In this document: positions 19,264 to 30,036 of the stretch, in pieces
Layout: every line of letters begins with the position of its first letter
Position numbering within the stretch: position 1 is the first letter of the stretch
Source: Chytriomyces cf. hyalinus JEL632
Taxonomy: Eukaryota > Chytridiomycota > Chytridiomycetes > Chytridiales > Chytriomycetaceae
Assembly (NCBI GenBank): GCA_025435555.1
Contig: JAIWWG010000168.1
Location: 1 to 35,651 of the forward strand
Length of the DNA: 35,651 nt
Direction: 5' to 3'
The notes under the pieces: generated by a model
Told to the model about the DNA's origin: nothing
The model's input: only the letters and a program-made list of their open reading frames with translations
Databases searched by the model: none
Made by a program: the position numbers and the translations under genes

Positions 19264-21838
19264 TTATGGTCCAAACAGCTCCTTCACAGTCCGCACTGTC
19301 TTCAACAGAAACTGGTACCGTTCAACCAGTTCCGATTCATGCAAGTCATCACTCGAAGCAGCCTTTTTGAGGAGTTTGGGGTCCCATGTAAAAGGTTCAC
19401 CGCGTGTTTTGAGTTGGCTGTGCGGCGTTGCGCCAGGCTTGCGCTGCTTATGCTTTTGCGCATTTCAAAGATGGTGGGTTTGTGGGATGAGGGTAGGTTG
19501 GATTGTGGTGTTGGAGGAAAGTCGTGGCCTTCAGCGGCAGGTGCAGCGTGTTGGGTTCCATGAGGGTAGTGTGATCAGGCTCGTTCTTGATCATTGAGGG
19601 CATTCGAAGACTTCGAATTTCTTCCGTCAGTTGATCCACGCGGTGTTTCAGATTCACTGCGTTATCTTTCTCCAGTTGGAACTTGGATTTCTCTGACTCA
19701 AATTCCTACAGCTGACTATTCATCTGAATCAGTGCCTCAAAAGTTTCGTGAATCAGTTTAGAGCTCTTTGAATGATCCCTCTCCATTCAGATTTTTAAGA
19801 ACCCAAGAGATCTGACAACGCGTGTTTCTCGGCGATTATTTTTTGCAGCTCCGTCGATTGGATTTCAAGAATGCGATGAAGTTCCACGAATTCGGCTTCC
19901 AAGTGACTTATGCGTCTTCTGAGTCGAGCAATTTCAGGCGGAGGCAATGTGACACGGATTCGTCGTTTTGCATCGTTTGAGTGAGTTTGGCGGTTTCTAG
20001 TGTAGCGGTTTCTGTTGCTTTCGTTTAATGGAGAAGTTTTTTCGAGGTCCTTGATCAGCTCCCTGCTTTCAAGCGTTGCTGGTTCCGCTTCTGACTGTTT
20101 CCTCGTAAGTTGCGCGTTTTCAATCTCAAGATTCCGCATTTTCTCCTCAGCAACAGACCCCGCAACAGCCACATCAGGATCACTTTGCAAACTCACAATC
20201 GCCATTTCATCTGCCGCGTGCGCCAAATTCGCTTCAGCCAAAAGAGATTTCAACTGCGCAATTTCAGCCAAAAGTGGAGCAACTTGTGAATTTGCGCCGC
20301 AAGTGTCGATTGTGATTCGGGATTTGTTTTGGGTGCCTCGAGCGCGGGAGGCGTACTGTATTTCTTTGTTGTGAGTAGACTTTTTTTTTTTTTTTTTCGA
20401 AATCAACAGTTTAATACTCACGCGCAGAGTGTTGATGGATTCGGATAGATCGGATTCAAGTGAACTGACACATGCGAGCATTACTGTTTTGCTTTGAAAA
20501 CAAACCAATTCAGGATATGTTCATTTGCGAAACAATATGAAAGAGAAACCTGTTTCCGCCGAGACTATGTTGCAAATACTTCGTGAGTTTACTGTCTCCG
20601 TATGGCACAACAGCGTCCGGGTTGTTGGGTTTCGACTCGGACAGACAGTTGATGACGCGTCCGAGAACGAGCAGCCCTTGGTTGATGCATATACCCTCTG
20701 TCTTTCGATCGCCCGTGTTTTGAGTTCGTTTAAACTGTCGAGCGTAGCTTGGATCCCTTTGCAAGAAGGTTATGCATTCATGGTCAGTGCGCTTCCAAGG
20801 GCACAGCTCACCGTACGGCTGCTTCTGAGCTGTCGACAATGACGGTGGTCGCACCACAAATCGCGATCCCGCCCTCCTTGTCTTCCCTGATGGAGACATC
20901 CTCCCCCAGCTTCGCTTTCGTCTTGAACGCGCTTGGTGTCTGCGGCTTCTTTGCCGTGTTTGCTAGTTTTGACTCCTTCAACAAATCCACCCATTAATCA
21001 TTATGCAGCTCGAGAAAAGATACCGACACGCTGTATGATTTCAGCGTTTCATTGTGCGTCGTTGATGGTTCGCAGGCTCGAAGTGTCCCCAACTCGTTGA
21101 AGATTGCATGTACCGCACGTGGGATCATTCCACTGGAAGCATTTAAATCGTGTTAAGATATAGCGCTGTCGCTTGGAGACATGGCTGGCTTTGCCCGTCT
21201 TGCCAACGAAACAAAACTCGATGGACGCGGTTTCGATGGCATGCTTGGCTTGATGTGGTTGTCAAGCGACCCGACGTTTTGGCAGCGTGTGTTTCTTTGG
21301 GTTTCGAAGGAGTTGCGGATCTCCTGGGCGTGGGATCAGCGACAGCGGTGCCCATGGTGAATGTTTTTCCGCTTCCAGTTTGACCATACGCAAACAGCGT
21401 CGTATTGAATCCTCGATAAACGCGGATACCAACCTGCGACTTCCGATTCGAAAATGGATTCCTTTCAATTTTTTGAGTCATACCTTTTTTGAGCATCAGC
21501 TTTCTATAAAAAAGAGGAACATTATACCTGGTTCGAATCTTCCGCGCATACCGAATCGTATTCTCAGTCGCTGCGGCAACTACTGCCGACGAGGACACAT
21601 CCGTGCCAGTAGCAAGCAAAGTAGACGCGTTTGAGGGACATAGAATGCGGATTGACTGATTCGAATTTGGTACAATGAAGGAAGAACACGTATCCGTTGC
21701 AGATTTCGAAGGAGCAGTCTTGCTGTCTGTGATGCACGCGTCGTTTGTTGATGTGGGTCGGATTCTTACGGCCACACGCACAGAGGAGGAGTGTGTGCGG
21801 GTGGGTTGAGTAGTTGTGGGTTCTGGGTTGGGGTCCAT
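19264..21838 (-). pseudogene. Kinesin (kinesin-4-like) relic
   Basis: Kinesin motor pieces occur in correct order: VRVAVRIRP at the start, RGFNTTLFAYGQTGSGKTF (P-loop 21362-21385), SVSFLELHND, VSIREDKEGGIAICGATT, INQGLLVLG, SKLTKYLQHSLGGN and INTLR/YASRAR. A coiled-coil tail follows, ending with YQFLLKTVRTVKELFGP. Several lesions are visible. A TAA stop lies at 20994-20996 inside the motor and a TAG at 19706-19708 in the tail. Frames change after the P-loop and near 19510. The family Arg of PYRDSKLT is Gly. No SSRSH (switch I) or DLAGSE (switch II) motif remains between SSEAAVR and RQFKRT, although a good intron (20757-20811) sits there. Without both switches a motor could not cycle ATP. Some introns are still recognisable, so this is a decayed ordinary copy, not a retrocopy. 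Confidence 0.8.
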
Positions 21839-22036
21839 TTTGGGGGCTCCTGTTAGTTTGTTGGATGCGTTGACAAATCTTTATTTTCTCCAAACTCTTT
21901 TCTCGTGGCCTGGCAGCCTGGTATCAGAAACACGTCAAGATTACATACTTGGAAAGCATTTCAGAAATCTGAGGACAGAGTTGGTCTTTATTTTATTGAA
22001 TCAAGTTAAAATCTCATTTTTGTGTCTCGTTTTCCT

Positions 22037-23106
22037 TCATAAATTGGAGTAGTACCAGAGACCTTTCAAATTCCCGCCCCACCATTTCGTGGACCATGCT
22101 CCAGCGGCACCTGCAGCGGTGGAGAGTTTGCAAGCTGGGTAAATGGACTTGATGGCATTTACCATGTCAGCAACGATGGCAGAGTACTTGTACACTGTCT
22201 GATCCAACTGGAACGGCCCAGTCCCGTTTCCAGAACGGAACGCGTCTGCATGCCACATTTCTTCATAGTCCAAGTCAACACCGTCAAGTCCAAGATCCTT
22301 GGCAAGATGAATAAAATCAGTGTACGGGTCCCGCTTGACGGTCACAAAGTAATCGCTTCCTGGCACCGTTGTTGCAGATCCGCCTTGAGGATCCGCAAAC
22401 TGAGCACCGGGCGTGATTTCAGAGTGCCATTGGACGGGCATTCCTTTAACCCCACTTTCAATCACGGCTTGGGCGGCTCTCCAAGTGTCGGTGTTGCCTG
22501 GCTCGGGGAAGATTGTAAAGTCCTTGAGCGACGTGTTTTGAGATTGCGGCTCGCACACATAACACCACATATTGAACTCATTGCATCCAGACGCGGATCC
22601 TGCCCCGTACTGCGTGATTTTCCAAAAGTTGGGGCCTTTGCCAAACGATGCGATCGAGTATTTCTGTAAAACCAAGATTCAGAGCTTGACAATCAATAAA
22701 AAGCCCAGATTTCACTCACTGCGTAAAAGTAAGGATAACAGTTGTAGTTCCATCCTCCCATCGAAAGAAACACTTCAACGCCTCCCGCTTGAAGGTCCAC
22801 AACATGTTTCATGACTTCTGCGAATCCATAGTCTCCTTCTGAAGCGTACCCAATATCCGCATGTTCAAGCGTGTTGCTCCAAGGAAGGTACACCATGTCC
22901 GGTCTCACGAACGAAAGGTAGATTCGGTTGATGGGAATGGTTGCGGCATTGCTGGCAAGCGCTTTGAGTTTTGATGGGCCTTCGCTTGGGTTTAGGAGTA
23001 GGTAGCCTGCTGCGACTTTGTCTGCGTCGATTGGTGGATTTGCCAACGCATTCACGACGTTGGTGTATGAGAGGAGGGCCGCAATGGCAATGCTGGCTGG
23101 ATGCAT
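22037..23106 (-). pseudogene. GH18 chitinase copy 1, N-terminal two-thirds (inverted part)
   Basis: Exons 22720-23106 and 22037-22663 (intron 22664-22719, GTGAGT...TTACAG) encode 337 residues. They include a signal peptide (MHPASIAIAALLSYTNVVNA), the GGWNYNCYPY segment and the GH18 catalytic motif DGVDLDYEE, whose Glu is the proton donor. The sequence follows the intact paralogue at 24351-26257 up to WYYSNL, where homology stops within a codon or two at about 22040 and a TGA ends the frame. The remaining third of the same protein lies on the opposite strand at 23220-24073. An inversion of about 1.18 kb explains this. The ORF and its TATA box are intact, so a truncated secreted product could still be made. 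It would lack the last barrel strands and the C-terminal module. Confidence 0.85.
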
Positions 23107-23164
23107 TATGTGTGTGAGATGATGCTGTATTTCTGCGTTAGACGATGCCTACCGTAAGTTGATG

Positions 23165-23172
23165 TTTATATA
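23165..23172 (-). promoter_or_regulatory. TATA box of chitinase copy 1
   Basis: TATATAAA on the minus strand, 59 bp upstream of ATG 23106. The same octamer precedes the intact paralogue at 24293-24300. The promoter was therefore carried along in the inversion. Confidence 0.55.
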
Positions 23173-23219
23173 TGAGCAGCTGTGTCTGTAGTGTTGATGG
23201 GAAAGATGATTTGTTTTGA

Positions 23220-24073
23220 TTGTGAACCAGTTCATGTTCAAGGGACCCAACGCTGGCGGCATCAATGTCATGACCTACGATCTCTCCAAAAACAACAATT
23301 ACTTTGAATGCCCTGATACCACTGCCAACTGCGATTTGGCTGGACAAGTCAAGTTTTACATGAACACGTATGCTGCTGCGGGGATTCCTGCGCGTGTGGG
23401 GCATGAAATTGGGCAGCCTGCGTATCCGGATGCAGCGAATGACGCTGGTAATCAGATTCCGTTGACTCAATCTGAGTTGACGGGGATTTTGAGTGGTGTT
23501 TCTTCGAGTTCGACGATGGGCGGATTCTTCTGGGAGCTGTACAAGGCCAAAAATAGTGAGCCAACGGGTGCGAAAGGACAACCCAACAATATTGATGTCA
23601 CGTCTGTGGCGCAGCAGGTTTGTGCCAAAGTACTGCCAAACGAGTCGCGATGCAAAGGGTCGATTCCTCAAGTTGGTGGCTCACAACCTGCTCCGGCATC
23701 GCAGTCTTCAGCGACAGGGTCTCCAAAAATTACCACCTCTTCTATTGTAGCAGCAACTGTGACTATACCACCAGCCCCTCCAACGATTGCATCTGCATCA
23801 CAGTCGGTGTCCGAGAAAACAAAAGCGTTACCTTCAGCCACTGCAGATACTCCCTCGAAAACAACAACTGCACAAACGACAGCATCTTGTAGTGATAATG
23901 ACGATGAGGACAGTGCACCTAAAAGCCAAACAGTTGTTGCCGGTGGAGGGGCCATACAAGGATCGCCTTGTTCCGTGCACGGTCAGACAGTCTGCACAGA
24001 AGGCAACACGTACCAGTGCGCATACTACGGGACGCATGCCCTGAGTTGGGGCCAATGGTACACCGGTTGTTGA
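23220..24073 (+). pseudogene. GH18 chitinase copy 1, C-terminal third (left in original orientation)
   Basis: Homology to the intact paralogue begins at about 23220 (VNQFMFKGPNAGG against VTKFMSAGANAGG) and runs to the stop at 24073. It includes the end of the GH18 barrel (NVMTYDLS, GGFFWELYK), a Ser/Thr/Pro-rich linker with an acidic SDNDDEDS patch, and a C-terminal Cys/Trp module (CSVHGQTVC...YQCAYYG...WGQWYTGC) that is probably carbohydrate-binding. The piece has no signal peptide, no catalytic motif and no start codon at its 5' end (the first ATG is at about 23231), so it is a severed gene end. Only about four codons (W-Y-P-E of the paralogue) are missing between the two halves. Confidence 0.85.
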
Positions 24074-24087
24074 GCTTTCATCATGCT

Positions 24088-24113
24088 AATAAATAAAATA
24101 AAATAAAATAAAA
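24088..24113. repeat. AAATA simple repeat
   Basis: About five copies of AAATA directly downstream of the chitinase copy 1 stop codon, within the 277-bp spacer before the intact chitinase. Confidence 0.8.
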
Positions 24114-24254
24114 TAAAAAAATTAAAAAAAAAGACGATCGATCATTTCGGGTTTAAAAATAAATCCGCCAAGCAATCAAGCTCGTAAAATAATTTTTTAT
24201 AACGCCTGACACACTTCGTGACAACGCCCGTGACTTGAGCCGTCCCATGTGACA

Positions 24255-24264
24255 GTCACGTGAC
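24255..24264. promoter_or_regulatory. GTCACGTGAC palindrome (E-box)
   Basis: A perfect 10-bp palindrome with a CACGTG core, 29 bp upstream of the TATA box of the intact chitinase. CACGTG is bound by bHLH factors in fungi. Its use here is inferred from position only. Confidence 0.4.
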
Positions 24265-24292
24265 TCGTCGAGCTTGCCCCGCCTGACCCGCG

Positions 24293-24300
24293 TATATAAA
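24293..24300 (+). promoter_or_regulatory. TATA box of the intact chitinase
   Basis: TATATAAA, 50 bp upstream of ATG 24351, followed by a C- and T-rich stretch that would hold the transcription start. Confidence 0.65.
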
Positions 24301-24350
24301 GAACCCCCCTTTTCCCTCTTCCCTGTCCCTTCAAACAAGTCCTTCCATCT

Positions 24351-26257
24351 ATGAATCCTCTTGCTGTTCTTCTCGCCGTGGCGACCACCGTCGCCGCCCT
24401 CGCTACCCCGCCTGTCGGAAACGCCGTCTCTGCCGGCTACCTCCTCCTGAACCCAACCACCGGTCCAGCCAAGCTCAAGGCCCTCGCCGAGAACGCGGCC
24501 ACCATCCCCGTGAACCGCATCTACTTGTCCTTTGTCGCGCCCACGATGGTGTATGTGCCTGGAAGCAACACGCTTCAATATTCGGACATTGGGTATTCGA
24601 GCTCAGGCGATTACGGCTTCGCTGATGTGAAAAAGTATGTTGCGCAGCTCCAAGCTGGAGGTGTCGAGGTCTTTCTGTCCATGGGTGGCTGGAACTATAA
24701 CTGTTACCCGTACCTGTACATGGTTTGTTCTTTTTTTGCCATTTCTTTCGGACGGGGTGACTTGGCAAGGTAAAAAATTAACAATTTTGTGACAATAGAA
24801 ATACTCGATCGCCTACTTTGGCAAAGGGCCAAACTACTGGAAAATCACTCAGTACGGTGGCGGTTCGGCTGCTGGCTGCAACGAATCCAACATGTGGTGC
24901 TACGTGTGCGAGCCACAGTCCGAAAACACAACTTTGAAAGACTTTATTGTCTTCCCAGAACCCGACAATGCGAGCACTTGGAAGGCTGTGCAGTCGACCA
25001 TTGCTGCCGGCGCCAAAGGAGAAGCCATCAAGTGGCACCCTGAGATTGTCGGAGGAGCCAAGTTCACGGACCCAGTTGACAAACAGACTGTCACGACGGT
25101 TCCGGGAAGCAACTACTTTGTGACTGTCAACAGAGACCCCTACACTGACTTTGTGTACTTGGCTAAAGATTTGGGTCTGGATGGTGTTGACTTGGATTAC
25201 GAGGAAATGTGGCATGGTGAGCATTGTTTTTTCTGCCTGTGCTCTTCTGTGATGTTGACTTTCATCTCTACCAGCCGATACTTTCCGCTCTGGTTCTGGC
25301 ACTGGACCATTCAAGTTGGATCAGACAGTTTACAAGTACACTGCGATTGCTCTTGACATGGTGAACGCCATCAAAGCCATTTACCCCGCGTGCAAGCTTT
25401 CGACTGCAGCTGGTGCTGCCGGTGCTTGGTCAAACAACTGGTGGGGTGGCAATTTAAAAGGGCTCTGGTACTACTCGAACCTGTGGTACCCCGAAGTAAC
25501 CAAGTTCATGTCTGCTGGAGCCAATGCCGGAGGAATCAACGTCATGACGTACGACCTTTCCAACAACAATGTTTACTTTGAATGTCCCGACACCACCTCC
25601 AACTGCGAGCTTGGAGGCCAAGTTAAATTCTACATGAACACTTACGCGACTGCAGGAATCCCTGCCCGGGTCGGATACGAAATCGGACAGCCCGCTTACC
25701 CAGACCCAAGCAACGACCCTACCCACCAAATTCCCCTTACTCAGTCTGCTTTGACAGAGATTTTGAATGGAGTGCCCAACACGGGAAGCGTCGGTGGATT
25801 CTTCTGGGAGTTGTACAAGCCCAAAAACAGTGCTCCAACTGGACCCAGCGGCCAACCAAACAACATTGATGCCACCAGTGTGGCCCAGCAAATGTGTGCC
25901 AAAGTTTTGCCAAACGCAACTCGTTGCAAGGGTGTTATTCCACCCATTGACGGCAGCAGCCCAGTTACTACCGCCAGTCAAGTGCCAACCACAAGCTCTG
26001 CAGTCCCTACCACATCTGCAGTGCCTACCACAAGCTCTGCTGTCCGAACCACCAGTGCCATCAAGTCGAGCACGACATCGTCGAAGAAGACCACCACCAA
26101 GGCCACGACTGCAGGACCAGTAACGACTGGATCCGGCGACCTTTCTGGAACGGCGTGCACAGTCTTTGGCGGAACTGTGTGCTCCAACAAGGTTCTGTAC
26201 CAGTGCGCGTACTACACTGGAAACACCTTGACGTGGGGCAAGTGGACCACCTGTTGA
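24351..26257 (+). CDS. Secreted GH18 chitinase with C-terminal Cys/Trp module
   Basis: Exons 24351-24722, 24799-25216 and 25275-26257 give 590 residues. A signal peptide (MNPLAVLLAVATTVAALA) precedes a GH18 domain with the GGWNYNCYPY segment and the catalytic motif DGVDLDYEE (Glu as acid/base). The enzyme should hydrolyse beta-1,4-linked N-acetylglucosamine in chitin outside the cell. Next come a Thr/Ser-rich linker of about 75 residues (residues 475-550) and a Cys-flanked module (GTVCSNKVLYQCAYYTGN, then WGKWTTC) resembling small chitin-binding modules; I cannot fix its CBM family. The first intron starts GTTTGT. The second (25217-25274) is absent from copy 1. A TATA box lies 50 bp upstream. 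The role could be remodelling the fungus's own wall or feeding on chitin. Confidence 0.88.
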
Positions 26258-26799
26258 TCGATGCTGTATCGGTAGTGAGTATTTTTTTTTTGAGTACCCG
26301 TTTTTGAGTGATTGAGTGAGGGCGCCTAAGTTGAGAGTAAACAGAAATAAAGTAGTAGTACATTTTGGCGCGAAAAGATTGGTAACCTTGCCCTGCCACA
26401 ACACAAGCAACCACATCAAAGACTTGCTCGAAACGTTGAAACTTGGATGGGGTCACGTTGGAATGGTTTTGAAGCGGCAACAGTACAAGAGGCCGTGACA
26501 ATGACGGAATGGACGCGTGGGATTCAAGATGATGTGGTGCACATGGACAATGACGGCGTGGAGAAAGTGGATGCGTTACTGGATGAATTGTACCTTGTGG
26601 ATTGTATTCTGGAGGTGCTTAAATCGCGGGAGGGTGTTATGTGTAAAGACTTTTTGTGGGTGGAACAACCCATCGTGTAATGAGGGAGAAATATACTTTC
26701 TTTGTCTGCGCATGCTTTTTGAGGAAGTCGATGCTTGGTTAAAACTTTTCTTGATGTATAAATATTTTTTATTTTTTGCCCCAACTTGGTTTTTTGTGT
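26258..26799. other. Convergent intergenic stretch with one unassigned open frame
   Basis: This 542-bp region lies between the 3' ends of the chitinase and the Bos1 gene. A plus-strand frame from ATG 26447 to 26680 (77 codons) has a protein-like second half (DGVEKVDALLDELYLVDCIL), but no domain or splice partner was recognised. It may be a gene remnant or chance. Confidence 0.3.
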
Positions 26800-27858
26800 T
26801 TATGCCTGTTTCCGTCCGAGAAAGTGTGCGATAGCCCACATGAGAAGCAGCGTGACGACCATACCACCAAACAAGACCCATCGATCCTGCGATGCCCGTT
26901 TTTCGATATATTTGATGACTGTAGAAGAGAGTCCCAGAGTATTTGCGATATCGTACATGCGGCGTTGGGTTGACTAAAAGAGTGTGAAAATGGGGTTTAC
27001 CCACCAAAACAATGGTAAAACAGTTGGGACGAATTGCTTACTTTCAGTAACTGTCTCTGCTCATACAATTCGTTCAATGCGCCGCGTCCCATTTGAATAA
27101 ATTCGTCCAATCGACCGTCGGAGGCTGTCAAGGATTCGTTTTCCTTCAACATCCCGTCCATCATGAGAATCGCAGATGTATCTGACATGGACGGGCCTTC
27201 GCCGGACTAAAGAGAGAAAAGAAGATCCTTTCTTTGAACTGGAACAGAAGGCTGAAATTGAAAATGTGGACATACATTTTTCGAACCTGCCGTTGCGCGT
27301 CGCCGCCCACCCGGTCCTGCATTATTTGAACCCATCAATTCGGATCGATCTCGCTCCGCTGCCTGACTCGATAAGGGAACAAATACAACTGTTGAACATG
27401 GGCACCCTCCCCAGACGTGGAACTTTGAAACAACGCACCCTTTCGCTTTGAATCTTTCGCAAATGGTCAAACAAATTCTTGAGACGAGAGTAATCTTCCT
27501 GCATTTGATTTGCCCGTCTGCGCGCACACAAGCGTGTGTTTTTTTTTAAGATCCAAATGGCAAGCTTTTGAAGTAAACGACGTACGACAACGCCTTCTCC
27601 CGTTTAAGTGTTGTTATTTCGCGCTTTGCAATGTCCGACATGTCTTTTGCTGCGAGTCGTAGCGTGTCCAGATTCGAGTGTAGTTGTCCTGTTTCGAGTG
27701 ATGGGTTTTGATATTGGGACTTCCGATGGATCGGATAAAACACCTGTGTTGGGGCACTCAACGGCGCCAGCGTCGACGAGTGTTTGCATTGCATCAATGT
27801 CTGTTTGTAGCACTGCGAGCACTTTGCAGGCGTTGTTGAAGATGAGGTTGCCTGACAT
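26800..27858 (-). CDS. BOS1: Bos1/membrin (GOSR2) Golgi SNARE
   Basis: Six exons are seen: 27744-27858, 27586-27688, 27439-27517, 27276-27362, 27042-27206 and 26800-26973. They give 240 residues, as in yeast Bos1 (about 244). Bos1/membrin is a SNARE on ER-to-Golgi vesicles that pairs with the Sed5/syntaxin-5 complex. Visible parts are an N-terminal helical domain (NACKVLAVLQTDIDAMQTL), a SNARE motif (about residues 150-205, with STQRRMYDIANTLGLSSTVI) and a C-terminal membrane anchor (FGGMVVTLLLMWAIAHFLG) followed by a few basic residues. All exon phases agree without correction, and introns are 55-76 nt. The ATG lies 66 bp from the divergent uL22m ATG. Confidence 0.88.
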
Positions 27859-27924
27859 TATTGAAAGATTGAAGTTAAACAGTAAATATTTGCTTTCAGG
27901 TTTAAAAAAGAAAACAACCGGCAA
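27859..27924. promoter_or_regulatory. 66-bp bidirectional promoter between BOS1 and mitochondrial uL22
   Basis: The two divergent ATG codons are separated by 66 bp, which must hold both promoters unless they extend into the coding parts. It is A-rich next to the uL22m start. No TATA or CCAAT box is evident. Confidence 0.5.
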
Positions 27925-29023
27925 ATGAGCAAACGCTTCTTCTCCAGCACGAGCGCTGCACAAGCAATCAAACCCAATGTGGCTCGTGCGCATGGACCCA
28001 CCCGTCCACGAGTTTACGCAAAGATGCAGAACGCTCTCGCCAAGGGCGTGCCCAACAGCTTACCCCTCGATGCCCAGCAGGCCATGGAGCAGGCGAGGGA
28101 GAAGGCTGTCGAAAGGAAAGAGGCCTTGAAAAAGTACTTTGCTTGCTGTTTCGTTTGTGGTTTCAAGGTTTTTTCATGGTGCTCACTTTTCTTCAAACTC
28201 AATTGCTAGATTCGCTCTTGCCCACGATAGGCAGCTTGGTGTTGGTCTTACTCGTGCGTTTGATGCAGCAGAGACTTTGCGCAGAGAGGGCGTTGATCCG
28301 CTTTCTGTCACTCCCAGGCTTAAACATCCCCATGACCGCTTCCTGCAACGATTAAAGAACGATGGTGGAGACAAGGTGACTCGGATCGATAATCTTGAAG
28401 GAAGGACTGACGCTAATGTGCGGCATTTCGCGGGATTAAGATCATTACCACTCGTTCGAATGTACTTCACACAATGCACTCTCGATTCGTTCCCCTGCTC
28501 AACGATATTCGAGGTCTGCCTCTGCAGGACGCGCTCTTGACCTTGGCATGGCACCGTAAACGCATCACTTCGAAAGTATCAAAGCCGCTCGAAAATGCCC
28601 TCGTCAAAGCGAAGCTGGAAGGAAACTTTGATTTGGAAAAGACGTATGTTGGTGAGGATGGTTGAGAAATAGGAAGAGACAAAGAATGGGAAACTAAACT
28701 CTATTTCGATTGATTTGACGATATAAGCCGATGCGTTCATCAAACCGAATGGCGCTGTCTTGTCAACACAATTTCGTAAACGATTCTTGAAGGGACGCGG
28801 TCGCTACGGATCCACGCAGCACGCAATCACGGCCATGCTCGAACTTACTCTGCAGGAACGCGAGAAACCGTTTGCGCGAAAGGTTGCTGACCCTCTCGAA
28901 TGGGTGCGCGCACGGCTGAGGGCACGTGTGGGTGACATGAAGAAGGGAGACGCATCGCTTAAAGTGCAAGACGTGTTTGAGCGTGTCAGCAGCAAAAAGG
29001 TTGTCAAGGAAGTCTTTTGCTAA
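27925..29023 (+). CDS. Mitochondrial large-subunit ribosomal protein uL22
   Basis: Exons 27925-28133, 28210-28375, 28441-28651 and 28728-29023 encode 293 residues. The N-terminus (MSKRFFSSTSAAQAI) looks like a mitochondrial presequence. The uL22 fold is seen from IRGLPLQDALLTLAWHRKRI through the YVADAFI strand, and the basic loop RKRFLKGRGRYGSTQHAI matches the ribosomal L22 hairpin that lines the peptide tunnel. Intron 28376-28440 (GTGACT...TTAAG, with a CTGAC branch-like motif) removes an apparent frameshift. The N-terminal extension of about 120 residues and the 40-residue C-terminal tail are typical of mitochondrial versions. The stop codon is followed at once by a run of 24 A. Confidence 0.85.
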
Positions 29024-29045
29024 AAAAAAAAAAAAAAAAAAAAAA
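29022..29045. repeat. A24 homopolymer directly after the uL22m stop codon
   Basis: The TAA stop at 29021-29023 overlaps the start of an uninterrupted run of 24 A. It lies within the 56-bp spacer before the next gene. Confidence 0.9.
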
Positions 29046-29079
29046 TCCAAAAAGAAAAGTGAAATAAAAACTTGAAAAA

Positions 29080-30036
29080 ATGCTCTTCACTCGTATGGCC
29101 ACGACCCTCCGCAGCGGAGTCCGCTTCGCTTCTACTCGCACTGCTGGGGCAGCTGTACGTGCTGCGCCCATCGGTGTCATGGCCGGTGTTGCTGGACTCG
29201 CTGCCGTCTCGTACGGCGTCGTCAGCTCTGTGTCCAGTTGAGACAGCCTGATACACTCCATCCACCGCCATACTCATCTCTTTCTCGGACATACAGACCC
29301 TATTCACAATGACGCAAAGAAGCCTGCACCTGAGGCTCCGCTCAAGACAGCTGCCGGAGTCAAGGGCGGTGTTGAACGCACGTTTATTGCAGTTTCGTTT
29401 ACTTTGATTTGAACAAAGACGCGCTCTTCTTGAGTCGTCAGTGATTCAACTGACATTTGCTGCAATACAGATCAAACCAGACGGTGTCCAACGTGGAATG
29501 ATTTCTGAAGTTATTCACCGCTTTGAACGCAAGGGATACAAACTCGTGGCCATCAAGGCCATTGTCCCACCAAAGGTGAAATAATCCTCAGCAGTAAACT
29601 GGAGTCCCAAATATATCCTAAAAGCAAACTCAAATCAGGCGCTCGCCGAAGAACACTACGGCGACCTTAAAGCCCGCCCCTTCTACCCCGGCCTCGTGTC
29701 TTACATGACCTCCGGCAAGGCTCCCGTCATTGCCATGGTCTGGGAAGGTGTCGATGTGATTCGTCAAGGCCGCCGCATCATTGGCGCGACCAACCCGCTT
29801 GACGCCGAGCCAGGAAGCATCCGTGGAGACTACACAATCAGTGTCGGAAGAAACGCGATTCACGGGTCAGACAGTTTCGAGAGTGCCACGATTGAGATTG
29901 GACTTTGGTTCAAGGTGTGTAGTGTGTGTTTTGGTTTTTTGCAAATTTTGTTGCTCAACGTTTTTTTTTATGCAAGCCTGAGGAGGTGTACAACTGGCAG
30001 TTTGCGCATGCCGAGTGGATCGAGAGCAAGAACTGA
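29080..30036 (+). CDS. Nucleoside diphosphate kinase, mitochondrial type
   Basis: Exons 29080-29236, 29297-29391, 29471-29575, 29639-29914 and 29977-30036 give 230 residues. NDP kinase moves the gamma phosphate from ATP to other nucleoside diphosphates through a phosphohistidine. The core (about 150 residues) is complete: [15 protein letters not shown], the [12 protein letters not shown] strand, [34 protein letters not shown] and the catalytic NAIHGSDS. An added N-terminal stretch of about 75 residues, rich in Arg, Ala, Ser and Thr ([20 protein letters not shown]) plus a hydrophobic segment, points to mitochondrial import and probably membrane contact, as in NME4-type enzymes. Two introns use unusual donors (GTTGAG, GTTTCG). 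Confidence 0.93.

Noticed and set aside
28376-28440. Apparent frameshift in the mitochondrial uL22 gene
   Set aside because: A 65-nt intron (GTGACT...TTAAG with a CTGAC motif) joins the frames in phase, so no lesion is needed.
29022-29045. A24 run after uL22m as a sign of a retrocopied gene
   Set aside because: The gene has three introns, so it was not retroposed; the run is a simple homopolymer.
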